A DNA stretch of 64,000 nt from Linum tenue. Taxonomy: Eukaryota > Streptophyta > Magnoliopsida > Malpighiales > Linaceae. The position numbers and the translations under genes are program-made. The stretch is taken from the NCBI GenBank assembly GCA_946122785.1, contig CAMGYJ010000010.1:16715467-16779466 (forward strand), written 5' to 3'. Positions 45,361-56,736 of this stretch are shown one piece after another. Position 1 is the stretch's first letter. Each line of letters opens with the position of its first letter. The notes under the pieces were generated by a model. That model was not told the origin of the DNA. It did no database searches and saw only the letters and a program-made list of their open reading frames with translations.

Positions 45361-46863
45361 CTACGAGCCACCAGCTTGCGAGACTGTTTGTTGCTCGGCC
45401 GGAGTAACATTGGCTGGTTTCATAGCAGGCTCGCTCGCAACTAATCGAGGGGTGGCTTTGGCAGTCTTGTGGCCCTTCATTGATGCTCTCAGGCCTCCCC
45501 CACCCATGGTGTTCGGTTTTGCCACACTGCTCCCACCTTTGCCAGAGCTTGTGACCTTCTCGGAGGATAAAGTGGAGGGTCCCTTGGTAGCCAGAGGAAC
45601 CCTACCAGTCTTCCTCGCGGGTATGGTTATGGCCGCTGCATGAGAGTCACGTGGAGCTGCATGGCCGTCCACTAATGTCTCTGGCACCACCTCTTCTTCA
45701 TTCTTGTTGGTCTCCATATTAGTACAAACCATAGCCTCCCTAAGAACCTCCGGGAGCTCACACAGTTCGTCATTAAGTAAGTCCAATGCTGCAAACCGGG
45801 ATGATAGCGTCACATCCTTTGCATTGACGCTTTGGACCCTAGTTTCCCCTTTTGGCAGAGGGTGCTTCTGCTCTTCGCCGACGATTGCTCGTTGCTATCA
45901 TCCACGGGTCGTAATCCTGAAAAAAATTTCGGCCTCTCTTGTTCAACGGAGGTGGTTCCAGCGAGGGCTCGTACCTCTCGAAAATCTTCCTCGGTTAGTT
46001 TCTCCATTTTTTTCGTAGGGCATGCACTCAACTCGTGGCCATATCGTCTGCACTCACAAGTCACAACAAACCTTGAACCGCCTCTAACTTGACACGTCTG
46101 GTACGTCGTTTTAGGCTTCTAGTTTGTACTTGCAGACCAAAGGCTTGGCCAAATCAACTTCCACACAAATCCTGGCAAAGTGGCCTCTCGTGGCTAACCT
46201 TGTAGGCTCGTCCATTTTGATGTAAGTACCTATTGTCTATTGAAATACCAATGTTATGGAGGAGCTCTTCGTCGTAGTAATCCATATATAGGCAGTTTGG
46301 GGAGCCTGACCCACACTATGGTACGAGAGAGCTCCTCATCCCCCAGTTAAAACGCTCTCCTCCAAGGCCTGGTGAGAGCGTAGTGATCCTCAACCATCCA
46401 AGGCCCCTCATTAAGCGCTCTGTCGTAATCCTGTTTCGTCGTGAATTTCACCGAGTACAAGCCTTGTCCCATCGCAGCTATGGTGATTGGCCCCGTCCTT
46501 GCCCACAGATTCAGTAGTCGTCGCTGGAGGAATAGGAACGGGAAAGAATGTCCAGGTACTCCTACGATAATGGTTGTACGCCAGCAGCAGCTCCTCCGAC
46601 TATTAAAACATTGGGGAAAGCAAACCTTAGGGCATTCTGGTTCGTCCTCCTCATCACTATCCATCTCCGTCGGATCCCCCTCGCTCGTCATCATTGTTAT
46701 TATGTCCCGCAGGTATCCCCATTATCTTCTCTTTGTAGGATAATGCAACTATCCCCGTAGAGCCGAGCTGCGACGCTATCTTAGTACCCAAAATCCCCGA
46801 GGCGTTTACCCCCGCACCCATTGAAGGTTCTCGAAACACTCTCGTCTCTTGCTCCACCGCCAT
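45361..46863 (-). pseudogene. LINE ORF1 (DUF4283 plus CCHC zinc knuckle), broken
   Basis: The N-terminus (ATG 46863) shifts frame to WARTGPITIAAMGQGLYSVK and NEGPWMVEDHYALTRPW, the DUF4283 domain of plant LINE ORF1. It continues with DEPTRLATRGHFARICVEVD and a knuckle CECRRYGHELSACP (45.99-46.06 kb), then a Ser/Ala/Lys-rich tail to 45361. ORF1 normally binds LINE RNA. Several stops break this copy. Confidence 0.8.
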
Positions 46864-47000
46864 TGGCCTCTATCCCGTGAATCCTGTGTCATCGCCTTCT
46901 TCGACCGCTTCGATTGTTGCACCGGGCGACGATGTCGGTGATTTGTTCAGTTGACGCGCTGGTTGTCCAGTGCAGCCGCCGGCGATCATGGTGCACCTCT

Positions 47001-47736
47001 AACCCTAACGTTGTTGCCTCAAATGAGATCTGCTATTCTCGGAACACCACGCCTTTTAGATCAACTTAGCGGAACCAGATGATGTAAGAGGAGATTGACC
47101 AAAGGTGATACCAAAACCGAGCATATGCGGGCCTGAGACCAATTTGCCCGTATAAAATGGGCTCCGCGAACAGGTGTGGACCTACTACAGAAAGCCTCAT
47201 CCTCAAACTGTACCACCATCCATCCAGTTTCCTGGAAACCAAATCTTTTTCACCCTCCTCTGTCCTCAGATAATCACTCTCCTAGAATGTATGGCATGTA
47301 TATTGCTGCTCTTAGCGGGGCAAGGGCCCTTGGCCTCCCTGGTTCTGTTATTATGTGCCAAATTTCGATCACCCAAAAAGCATACTAGACCAATACCAAA
47401 CAAATAGAATCACCGAGGACAAACAGAGCAAAATCCAACTGGCTACCCACAGGCCAAAACTTTCCCACGTCCAAGTAGAACCCAGCAGAAATTCATTGCT
47501 ACAAGCCTACAACTGCATCCATGCAGAATCATCTATCTCTAGGCACGCAAAATCACAACCATGGCACTTGGACATTACGGATTCAAAACGTTAAATGACT
47601 TCAAGCAACACAGTATCTCATATCATATGGGTTCTGCAGTCTAAAACAAATAGAAAGTACTGGCATAACTCATCCTCCATATAGCATTGTGAGAAACAAA
47701 ACAAGCATAAATAAGAGAGTTTCTAGCTTTTTCACT
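47001..47736. other. Intergenic DNA and 3' UTR of the proteasome gene
   Basis: Bases next to 47736 should be the 3' UTR of the minus-strand proteasome gene. 47060-47400 contains short ORFs without family features. Confidence 0.5.
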
Positions 47737-48489
47737 TCATGAAGCCTCGGCAGCAGGTTGAGTCACTCCAGACTTCACCAACAGCTTGCTAAGTGAATCA
47801 GGAGAGCAAACTTGGTACTTAACACTGCCAGATGGAGAGAGGTACACCTCAGCCAGCTCAAGCTTGTCGGAGGTCAGGCTTGTACTATCCATGGTCTTGC
47901 TGAGAACCTTCAGTGCCAGATTAACAGCATCTTCTCTCGTGATATCATCCTTGTAATCCTGCTTAAGCATGGACTGAGCTGCTTGGTTGTTTGCACCAAT
48001 GGCTGCAGCCTTCCAGCCACCATAGTTTCCACTTGGGTCACTCATGTACAGCTGGAATCCATAGTTTTTGTCCCAACCAGCAAAAAGGAATGAGACTCCA
48101 AAGGGCCTGAGACCACCAAACTGGGTGTAGCCTTGCTTGGTATCACAGAGAGATTGAACCAGCTGCTCAACTGGGATAGGCTCCTGGTAATTAAACGTGT
48201 AACGTTGGGCCTGAAGCCTGGCAGTATTGATCAAAATGTTCGCATCGGACATGATTCCAGCAACAGCACAAGCAACATGATCGTCAATCTTGTACATCTT
48301 CTCAGTGGAGGTTGAGGTCTGCAGAAGCTTAGAAGTAACCTTCTTTTCACCAACCAAGACGACTCCATCTTTGGCCAAAATCCCAATAGCACTTCCTGCA
48401 TTTCCAATGGCCTCCATTGCATACTCAACTTGGTAGAGACGACCCTCTGGGGAGAAGATCGTCGTTCGACTATCGTATCTCCTAGACAT
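47737..48489 (-). CDS. PAC1: 20S proteasome subunit alpha type-4 (alpha-3 position), 250 aa
   Basis: The protein starts [20 protein letters not shown] and continues VEYAMEAI, the alpha-subunit signature (residues 5-27) that gates the 20S core. GQNNQA-type helix residues ([11 protein letters not shown]) and [20 protein letters not shown] follow. The 250-aa length equals plant PAC1 proteins, with no insert or truncation. Alpha subunits are non-catalytic and form the outer ring of the 20S particle in cytosol and nucleus. The coding region is one exon. The start is fixed by the signature at the N-terminus and a splice acceptor 11 bases upstream. It appears intact. Confidence 0.97.
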   Translation of the reverse strand: MSRRYDSRTTIFSPEGRLYQVEYAMEAIGNAGSAIGILAKDGVVLVGEKKVTSKLLQTSTSTEKMYKIDDHVACAVAGIMSDANILINTARLQAQRYTFNYQEPIPVEQLVQSLCDTKQGYTQFGGLRPFGVSFLFAGWDKNYGFQLYMSDPSGNYGGWKAAAIGANNQAAQSMLKQDYKDDITREDAVNLALKVLSKTMDSTSLTSDKLELAEVYLSPSGSVKYQVCSPDSLSKLLVKSGVTQPAAEAS

Positions 48490-48501
48490 GTTTAGTTACA
48501 A

Positions 48502-49037
48502 CTGGCAGATAATAGGAAGAAGTAGGATAAGTGTAACTCCTCATGTCCAAGAAAATGGTTGTACACTAAGCAGTCAACTCAAACCAAAGATATCACGAAA
48601 GTTAAAGCAGGTCAACTATAAGGGCATGGAACAGGGGCGGGTCAAGGTAGTTGATCTTAACAAGTTAACAGAAGCACTGAATTCAGAAACAGCAGATGCA
48701 GCTCATCGCCAATGCGGAAAAAGAACAAAGTTTTTTTTGCTCGGGCATAGCAACCCTGAAAGAGAATTCTCAGAGACCTCCAAGACAAGGTAAAGTCGCG
48801 CATGAAATCTTTACCGATAAGCGAAAGGCGACAGCATCGATCTGAAACCCTAGAATATCCAAATTTCGACCGAGCCCAAGAAATTCCCACAAACATCCAA
48901 TTAAAACTGTGGTCTGTGGGTATCGGGGACGGATCTCAGGATGCTTAATAAGGCTTCCAAATCCAACAAACACAATTCGGATAAATGCACTGCAGAGAAC
49001 ACAAAGAAGAGGCAAACATCATCTTAACGAGACATAC
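48502..49037 (-). other. Predicted 5'-UTR intron of the proteasome alpha-4 gene
   Basis: The donor AAG|GTATGT is at 49038/49037 and the acceptor GCCAG|T is at 48502/48501, with the ATG at 48489. The untranslated first exon would lie at 49038 to about 49250 (GC-rich, GGCGGCGGGG near 49070). Leader introns are common in plant housekeeping genes. Confidence 0.6.
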
Positions 49038-49357
49038 CTTCGAATTCTTCTAGATCTCAAAGCGGCGGCGGGGAAGAGTAATTAGGTAACAGCGCCGGGG
49101 ATTCGCGAGGCGGCGGAAAGCAGTGGGTTGCTCAAGTGTGATGGACGGAAAATTAGCAATACTGGAATAAAACCAGCGGATTGCTTAAGCGCCGGCGATT
49201 CACGATACTGGAATGTAAACGGGATTTCTTGAAGAGAAGGTCAGGGAAGTATTTTCTCGCTAGAGAGAAGAATTACATTTAAAGCCCCAATATTTTAGAA
49301 AACTCACCATCTGAGCCTTGTAGACAGTTTAGTGATATTGCAAGAATATAATTCTAT

Positions 49358-50085
49358 AGGCTCGTGAGCGGCTCGGCATTCGACTCGAAAAAATATCATT
49401 CGAAATTCGACTTGTTTATTAATGAGTGGAGCTTGACCTTAGCCTTTTCCAGCTCGGGGTGCTCGCGAGCTAGCACGATTCGGGGATTTGTTGAGCTCAA
49501 CTCGTGAGCTGGCTCACTTAGAGCTCATGAGATGTCTCAACTCTCAACATTGTGGCTATAGAGCCAACTCGATTACCGAGTTATGATTGAATTTATTTAT
49601 ATGAGTTTGATTTTAATAATTTCGAGGATTTTTAAATCATATATCTCACCATATATGAAGTTTAACACGTAATTTTCACTAGTTAAAATTTACTAACTAA
49701 AGACTTTGATACCACAAATTATAACATGAGATTAGTTAATATTGATATGAACAAGGGATTGGTCTAGTGGTAATACCACTAGCCATGAACTTGGAGGTAC
49801 CAGGTTTGAATCCCTTCAGTAGTACCTAATAACAAAAAAAAGTAACCTATCACCCTTATCTAAAAAAATAGATTAGTTAATACTGAACACTTAACTATTA
49901 TTATATTTTTTTCATCTTGACATTAATCACATGTATCATGTATAACATACAAAATGAATATATCTAGTAAGAGTCAAGATTTTCTTAAGCAAGCTAGCTC
50001 GAACTCGACTCGATGAGCTCGAACTCAAGTCGTTTATTAATGAGCCGAGCTCAAACTGGGGTAAAACTTGACTCCCTCGCCCTAC
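49358..50085. repeat. Decayed hAT-like element with GAGCCGAGCTCG repeats
   Basis: The left part has GAGCGGCTCGGCATTCGACTCG and GCTCGCGAGCTAGC; the right part has GAGCTCGAACTC and TTATTAATGAGCCGAGCTC. The ends TAGGCTCGTGAG and (complemented) TAGGGCGAGGGAG could be eroded termini. No target duplication was found. A SINE is inserted in it. Confidence 0.45.
49746..49869 (+). mobile_element. tRNA-derived SINE
   Basis: Box A-like GATTGGTCTAGTGGTAATAC (49757-49777) and box B-like AGGTTTGAATCCC (49802-49814) have Pol III spacing, and short A-rich runs follow. The flanks AGATTAGTTAATATTGA (49729-49745) and AGATTAGTTAATACTGA (49870-49886) are a 17-bp target duplication with one mismatch. This is a SINE integration, not a tRNA gene. 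Confidence 0.85.
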
Positions 50086-50899
50086 TCAAATCTCAAAACG
50101 TCTCTCTTTCAATATGTTTTTGTTTGTATTTACAATTTTGTATATTAATTTTTCAGGTCATCGAATTTACACAAATCTCGCCGTTTCGATGGCGTCCATG
50201 ATCGCTGAGTTTCGCAACTCTTAGATGACGAGCTTGCAGCAGAGCAACCCCGACTGATTCCCCGCTCCCTTTTTGTTGCTCTATGAGAAGGAAAAAGAAG
50301 AAGAAGAAGAAGAAAAAAACTCAATCCAGGTTATTTTATTTTTCCAAATTAACATCTTTACAGATCATTGATCCTCGACAACCAAACAAAACATTAAAAC
50401 AACGATGAATATTGAAAACATAGAGCGAAGCTACAAAGGGACACTAGAAAGCAAGAAATAATTGCAAGCATGCACTACGCTCAAATAAGTTCGGAAAACA
50501 TAGAAATCATTGCCTTGGATCTTGGGTTAAGCTCCATTTCTTGCTATTCTTCTTGTTCTTGATCTTCTACCCACCTCTGAACTCTGCTTCCTCTGTTTTT
50601 GTGCTTTGACTTCTTTGAAGCATGATTGTCATTTCTAGAATGCCCAAGGGGAAAGGCAAGAGAACCGATTACAAGAGAAACAAAAAATTTTGAGGGAGAT
50701 GATAATATATAAGTCATTGTTGAAGAGGCAGGGGGCAAGCCAAATGTGATCAGTCAACATCGTACTGCCTAGCATTGACACATGTCCCCACATGGAAACA
50801 GAGTATATAATACAAAAGCAAAAAACCAAGAGCAGCATGCATGATTCACATAAAATTGTAAGAAAGAAGTTTAGGCAAATAAAGAACATGGGGAAAATG
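50086..50899. other. Intergenic DNA
   Basis: It includes a (GAA/AAG)n run near 50290-50320. Minus-strand ORFs 50544-50738 and the 3' part of 50635-51036 show no domain. It may hold the decayed 3' flank of the glycosyltransferase fragment. Confidence 0.4.
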
Positions 50900-51227
50900 C
50901 AGATCATTGTTTTATTTACTGACTTGCAACAAAGCTTGTCATGGGGGAAATACACCTCACATTCAAGCCACTCCGTTGAAGAGAGCCTCTCATTGCAGAG
51001 TTTGCCGGCGGTTTCTGTAGCCAAGGAGAATACCACATCGGTGACGATGCAATTCGACTGCCACTTCTAGAGGAGATCCTTAAAGGGCCGTTGGTAGACA
51101 ACCATAGACTTGAAGAACGGGATAATGAGGTCGGGGACCTGATGGCATGGATGTTCTCGCAACCTTTCGGCAGCCCTACCTCGGCATAGGGGAATTGGAT
51201 GATGTGGGGTTGGATTTGAAGGCCCAA
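50900..51227 (-). pseudogene. UDP-glycosyltransferase fragment (UGT73-like)
   Basis: The minus strand reads FPYAEVGLPKGCENIHAIRS and, after a frameshift near 51135, IIPFFKSMVVYQRPFKDLL, a stop, then NCIVTDVVFSLATETAGKL. In UGT73 proteins these are consecutive (AEAGLPEGCEN, ...LL..LRPDCIVSDMFFPW...AGK). Only about 100 residues of the N-terminal acceptor domain remain. The PSPG donor-binding box is absent. It is non-functional. Confidence 0.75.
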
Positions 51228-52528
51228 TTGATAAGTATTTTTATTATTTAATTAATTTTTATTAAATAATTAATATGATAAAGAATGAAGATAAAGTAAG
51301 TGGAATGATGAGGTGGAAAAATAAATTTATTTTTAATTTCCACGTTATTTAGTTAACTGTCAAACTTTATAGTCGACTGCCACGTAGGACAAATTTAACG
51401 GAGTGTAACAAATGGTGACTAACAGTAAAATGATTCATAAAGTTAGTGGCGAATAAGAAATAAAAGTAATTCAAGCGGATGGTGGATCAGTGCTTAGGAC
51501 CAGCCACGTTAAATGGGATCTCCTAAGTATCATCAACAAGCGCATACTCCGGTGGGAAGATCTTTTCCCACGTAGTAATCTTGTACGACCAGTCCGCGGG
51601 CATGAAACCGGGCGTCGAGGTGGAGGGCGTGGCTGATTGAGGCGTCCTCTCTAAAGCAAAAATCGAAAAGGGCGCCCTCACCTTAGCGGGCATTGAAGAG
51701 TAGAAAGAAGGCGGAAGTTAATACAGAAGTTTCGAAAAGGCGCTTACAAGAGTTTCTTTGGGCGCCTGCCGCTGGGACTAAGCTCGCGGGGGGAGCCTGA
51801 TCTTGGGGAGTCGACATCGTGGAAGAGATGCAGATGGACGAGCGAGGGTTGGCGTCGGCCGGTAGAGAGAAGGCAGAGCAAAAGTGAGATTAGGGGGGGA
51901 AGTGAGTCAAATGAGAGGGCACGAGTAGCATTTATAAAAAAAGAGAGGAGAGCGCACCTCGAGTTCCGAGCGGGGAGTGGGATCGCATCTCGGAAGGCGT
52001 GCAAATTGCCACGTGTCGCCATAAATTCAAAATTCAAAATTTTCAAGAAATTCAAATTTTGAAGTTTGAGGGGGGCGCGTGTGGATATCGAGGCCAGCCG
52101 CCTGGAAGGTCTAAGACGTCCAAAAGATCGAGGCGCCTGTTATGGAGGAAAAAACCATGCAACGGGCTTGGGCTTCAAACGTCACGGATCAAGAGGAAAA
52201 GTTATAAGGCGTTCAGAGTCCTAGGCGCCTGTTTGGGAAACGGAAAACGTGTGATATGCTAGGGAAAGTGGGGGGCAATTTATGGGTGCCCTAATCGATG
52301 GGTTAGCTTATAAAAAGAGCCACCAAAGGGTCTAGGCACCTGGGGTGAAATGAGAAGCCTTACGAGCACACACGCTCATGAGCGCCACGACACAGATTTC
52401 CCAAAAGATCACGATTGTTATGATGAAAGGGGAAAGTTTCCTAAAGGCGCCCCGGTTGGTATGGTGAACATCGAAAGGCGTAGTTAGGCGCTCAAAAAGG
52501 GCCTTGAGCACCTAACTGGGGGGCAATT
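51228..52528 (+). mobile_element. Internal 3' part of an unclassified LTR retrotransposon
   Basis: The sequence ends in a polypurine tract (ACCTAACTGGGGGGCAAT, about 52511-52528) directly before an LTR. From about 51480 GGCGCC/GGCGCCT words recur. No RT, integrase or gag was recognised. The left boundary is arbitrary (51228-51480 is AT-rich). Confidence 0.5.
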
Positions 52529-53053
52529 GTTGGGGGTATGACTTAGGAGGGAAGCCCAAGTCCAAGCTAAGGAAGGGCTACGGGCCCAAATAACGTTCAG
52601 AGCCGAAGATAGCCGTTGGAGAAGCCCGGTGGACCATACCCAAACAGGATTGAAGGGGTTCTGACACGCAACAAGGAAGTACAGATTGACAGTGGTCCCT
52701 AAAGGGGGGGCGCCTACAGCTTGTCAGAAGTCTGACAAGTTGGTCGGGGCGCCTAGCCTAAACAAAGTACGATGCATTTAATGGCGTGCTGACGTGGAGT
52801 AGAGAGGTAAGAGCATGGTCCCAGGTTGTGTAATTATAAATAGTGCTGGTAGGTAACATTTAAGGGAAGCTTCTCACACTGGAAAACCGGGAGGGACTAC
52901 TTCTCTCTAAAAGATATTTTACTAACTTGAGCGTCGGATGACTTACGGGCTAGACGCCCACCTCTATGTGTGTGGTGTGCAGACAAGGCGCTCGAGTGCG
53001 GGGTAGAGTGACTTGGCACAGAAGTAGGGTCATTCAGGCTCGAACAACTAACA
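52529..53053 (+). repeat. LTR (TGTTGGGGGTATGAC...AACAACTAACA)
   Basis: The start follows a polypurine tract and has TG...CA ends over about 525 bp. TATAAATAG near 52837 fits a promoter TATA box. No PBS follows, so this is the 3' LTR. Its right end is inferred from the last ACA before unrelated GC-rich sequence. Confidence 0.65.
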
Positions 53054-53430
53054 ATCCTTCAAAGTGTGTTATTAAAGCCGAGCCGAGCCGCTCGGCCCGA
53101 CCAGTAAAACCGCCACCCCGTCACAAAACCGGCTCGGAACAGTCTAAAAGCCGCTCCGATTTATGTAGCGGTTGACGAGCGGCGAGGCGGTTAACCGCTC
53201 GAGCCGATCGAGCCGCTCGTCCGGTTTTTCCCATTCAGCCGTTTATTTCCATTTCACAATTTCGAAGGAAAGAGACAAGCTCTGATTAAGAAATGTCCAC
53301 TATTTATACTGATAACGTTTATTAGATACCGGTTCTCTAACGGTTTTTAAACGGTCCAACGCCGATTGAACCACTAAAGTGCGAGCCGTTCGCATTACCG
53401 GATCATGCTCCGGTTCGGTTCGTACAACAT
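53054..53430. repeat. GC-rich CCGAGCCG/CCGCTCG repeat tract, hAT-like remnant
   Basis: Repeated GAGCCGCTCG and CGGTTAACCGCTCG-type words and TTTAAACGG resemble subterminal repeats of plant hAT elements. It lies directly upstream of the DNA glycosylase gene and may supply part of its promoter. Confidence 0.45.
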
Positions 53431-53552
53431 TGCTATCAAACCCCTAAGAGTGACAATTTATCTTAAGACGCCGGCTTTGGCAACCGGGAAACCCCTGGCG
53501 ACTCTCAGTTTCGGAACCATCAATCTCATCGCCGGAGAATCCCGAAGCCAGA

Positions 53553-55468
53553 ATGCAGAACCCCCGCAAGAGAAAGCAACCGCCAAAGCAGCTGAAGCCC
53601 CAAAGTGAACCCAAATCGTCGAAACTCACCAAGGAGCAACAAGAGCCATACCCGACTCACCTTCGGCCCACCCCTGGAGATTGCCGCGCCATTCGAGACT
53701 CCCTTCTTGCTCACCATGGCTTCCCGCCGGAGTTCGCCAAGTATCGCCGGGGGAGACCAAGCCTGCGCCCAGATGACGATGACGACAAGTCCATAAACAG
53801 CTTGGAAAAATCGGTAGCATCGTTGGACAGTGAGGAAGTGGAAGAGAGCGTTTTGGATGGTCTGGTGAAAATGGTGCTCTCTCAGAATACTACTGAGGTT
53901 AATTCTTTAAGAGCATTCTCCAATCTCAAATCTGCTTTCCCCTCTTGGGAAGATGTAAGCCCTTTCTCGTTCTTGTTCCCTGTATTTGGTTGTTTCCTTT
54001 GCTGGTGCTGGAAACTGGACAGAAAGTTTTCATCTTTCCTGTAAATGGTGTGTTCATGTTTAATGTGGGGGTTTGGTGTTTATCTTTGTATTGTGAAAGG
54101 TGCTTGCTGCTGAACCAAAGTCCGTGGAGAATTCTATAAGGTGTGGAGGTCTAGCCCCAAGGAAGACTTCCTGCATTATGAACTTACTGAGCTGTTTGCA
54201 GGAGAGGAAGGGCAAATTGTGCTTGGAATATTTGCGGAATCTATCAGTTGACGAAGTTAAAGCTGAGCTCTCCCTTTTTAAAGGAATTGGCCCCAAAACT
54301 GTAAGTTTCTTAGTGTACAGATGCCTTATGGAATGTTATGGGGTTGGATCTTCAAGAATGGAATTGTCCAAGTGGCGATTAAGTACTAGTAATAATTTGA
54401 TTGATGGCCATTGCCCATCCATGTAGAACATTAAGTCCAGGATAAGATTTAAGATCTCATTTTAGAAAACAATGAAGTTTTGAGCTGCTTAGAATTGCCC
54501 TGCAAATTTAAGTTCTTTGCAATCAATTTGTCCAATAAAGGTTCTTCTAAATAGTGATATTTCTTACACCCGAGGCGGGTCCAGAAGACCAGAACGAACT
54601 TGAACCTGTTGTCCATTCATTGCCAGGGAAAAGAGTATTAATCTTGATTCCTTTAATTCTGGGTGCCTCCTAAGAAACAGGTTACGATTGCTTAATGATT
54701 GCAGTAGTGAAGTTTAGTTTATTGCTTGCACTAGTACTACTGGCTATAAATGCCACCTGGTTTTCCTGTTTTCAAAGAAGTACATGGAAGTAGCTAGCCG
54801 ATACAAACTTGGGATTGACATCGTCAACATAGGTTTTTGAAACTGTACCTTCTAATCCAAGAATTTATCATGTTTCCCTCATTTACTTTCTTCATCATAT
54901 TACCTTTTCTCATTTCGTTCATTGGGTGTATGCCCCTTTTTCTTTTGATCAGAATATATGCCTCTTGTTTGTCAGTCCTTTACCTTGCTAGATGTTCCAG
55001 TCTCATGTAAGTATATGTGGCTCTACTTGTTACTTGGGAAGTTTATGTGAGTTGAACAAAATGGCAGGTAGCTTGTGTTCTAATGTTTAATCTTCAGCAC
55101 GATGACTTCCCAGTGGACACACATGTGAGTTCCATTGCTGGATACTTCAATATTAATCAAGTTGTTTACAGCAACTTTTCTGATTGGTGTTTCTACCCAT
55201 TCATAAATTCTGTACTTAGGTGTTTGAGATTGCAAAGGCCATTGGCTGGGTACCAGGTGAGGCAGACCGGAATAAGACGTATGTTCATCTTAATCATAGG
55301 ATCCCTGATGAGCTCAAATTCGATCTGAATTGTCTTCTATACACACACGGTAAGCTTTGTCAAAGATGTACCAAGAAAGGGAGCAATCACAAGAAGAAGG
55401 AATTGAATGATGGCTCATGCCCTCTATTAACTTATTGCAACTTCACTGTAGCCGCAGCTGACAAGTGA
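53553..55468 (+). CDS. HhH-GPD DNA glycosylase (endonuclease III-like, At3g47830 type), 4 exons, 302 aa
   Basis: Exons are 53553-53954, 54100-54300, 55068-55124 and 55220-55468, all GT-AG, each in phase 0. The N-terminus is basic (RKRKQPPKQLKP), a possible nuclear signal. LVKMVLSQNTTEVNSLRAF (about 107-125) is the start of the glycosylase fold. The helix-hairpin-helix is LFKGIGPKT with Lys200, and FPVDTH carries Asp218. The 18-residue spacing equals Lys120-Asp138 of E. coli Nth, so a bifunctional glycosylase/AP lyase in base-excision repair is expected. Cys258, 267, 270, 287 and 293 form the Fe-S loop region, with a longer spacing than in Nth. The closest family I recall is the uncharacterised plant glycosylase At3g47830. 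It looks intact. Confidence 0.9.
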
Positions 55469-56736
55469 GATCGTTGCATTTTCCATATAATATGACTTCC
55501 TCTTGTTTCATTGCCGGATAGGGTGAGTAATCCATCCAGTGTACATTACCTGTTGAAATATTCCGATTACTTTCTAGATTTAAGACTTTTCTGGCCAAAA
55601 CATTTAGAATAAGACAGTGGGAGTACATGTAGAAATATAGAATATCAAGCCAAGTTTCGGTTAGGGTAAGATAGGATCTTGCTGATTCTATATTCTTCAT
55701 TGCTTGGATCCAACATACCATTGTTCACATAGACTTTCAGAAAAGAAACATTGTTTAGTACAGGAAAACCAAGGACTATTTGATGTTTGAGGTAAGACTG
55801 TAGAGATGGGTATAAAAGGGAATTAGATAACTCACATTCCATTTATATAATGTAGCGAATATTGTATGTTATCATCATCCAAGAGCCCTACAAAAAACAC
55901 TAAGGTTGATTGTGCTATGCTCCTATGCTAATAGATATATGCTCATGGGAATACAATATTAGCTTTGTGCAAAAAAAATGTATATAGGGATACACACAGA
56001 TCTTGTTGATGTCCCTTCACCTTCCACTTTGTTATATCTTAGTTGAGCAACTAATAGGTATCTTCAGCACATGAAGCTTTAGGAACTGTTACAAAAAGGT
56101 ATCATGAAACAAGCATTTGATACTGGAAAATGGCCATAATAGCTGATGGTGGCACTGTTTAGTGGAAATTGTTTTCAGCTTAGTGGCATCCCAGCTAGAA
56201 TGTCCACACCAATTTGACTTCCAGGATCACCTCAAATTTGTATAGGACATATCTCCTTGAGCTGTGTGTTTGCGCATCAATTTGCTCAAGTTGTCCGGAA
56301 ACATTCGAAACAGTAATGGCTTGGAGGGTTTTGGACTTCGATTTTTTGTCCTGTTTCAAATAGAAGATTGAAACTGAGTCTCCTTGATGTGGAAAGATTA
56401 ATGCATACTTAGTGCAGTTATATGATCCTTAGTATTATATACAAGTTTCCTAACAGCCAATTCCTGAATAATTGTTTTGTATTCTCTCTTTGCCTTTTGG
56501 GTGTCTTCTTCCATGACTTTATGCTGTTCAAGCACCAAGTTTTGTTTTTTACAGCCGTGATTTGCGTCATGTGATCCAAGTCTGTTATCTATTTATGGCA
56601 TAGAATGATTTTCTCAGTGGAGATGTAACAGAACTTCAGTTGGATTGTATTGTAAAGACTAAACACAGTGTAGTGCTGCTACCCTCTTTGTTTTTTTTTT
56701 GGGATCTAGTTAGTTGCTTGTAGTTTAAGATTGCTT
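55469..56736. other. 3' UTR of the glycosylase gene and intergenic DNA
   Basis: No further exon is needed after the stop at 55468. No ORF with family features is present. A T10 run lies near 56690. Confidence 0.5.

Larger units (their letters stand above)
42119..47000 (-). mobile_element. L1-type LINE (minus strand) with nested hAT
   Basis: The tail (minus strand CTTTCATTAAAAAAAAAA) lies at 42121-42135. Upstream in order are RNase H, zf-RVT, RT and ORF1. The endonuclease and the RT N-terminus are missing between about 45240 and 45361, so ORF1 is joined almost directly to RT motif A. The 5' limit near 47.0 kb is approximate. Confidence 0.85.

Noticed and set aside
49757..49814. Possible tRNA gene
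   Set aside because: A and B boxes are present, but the clover-leaf and CCA-side stem are not, and a 17-bp target duplication shows it is a SINE.
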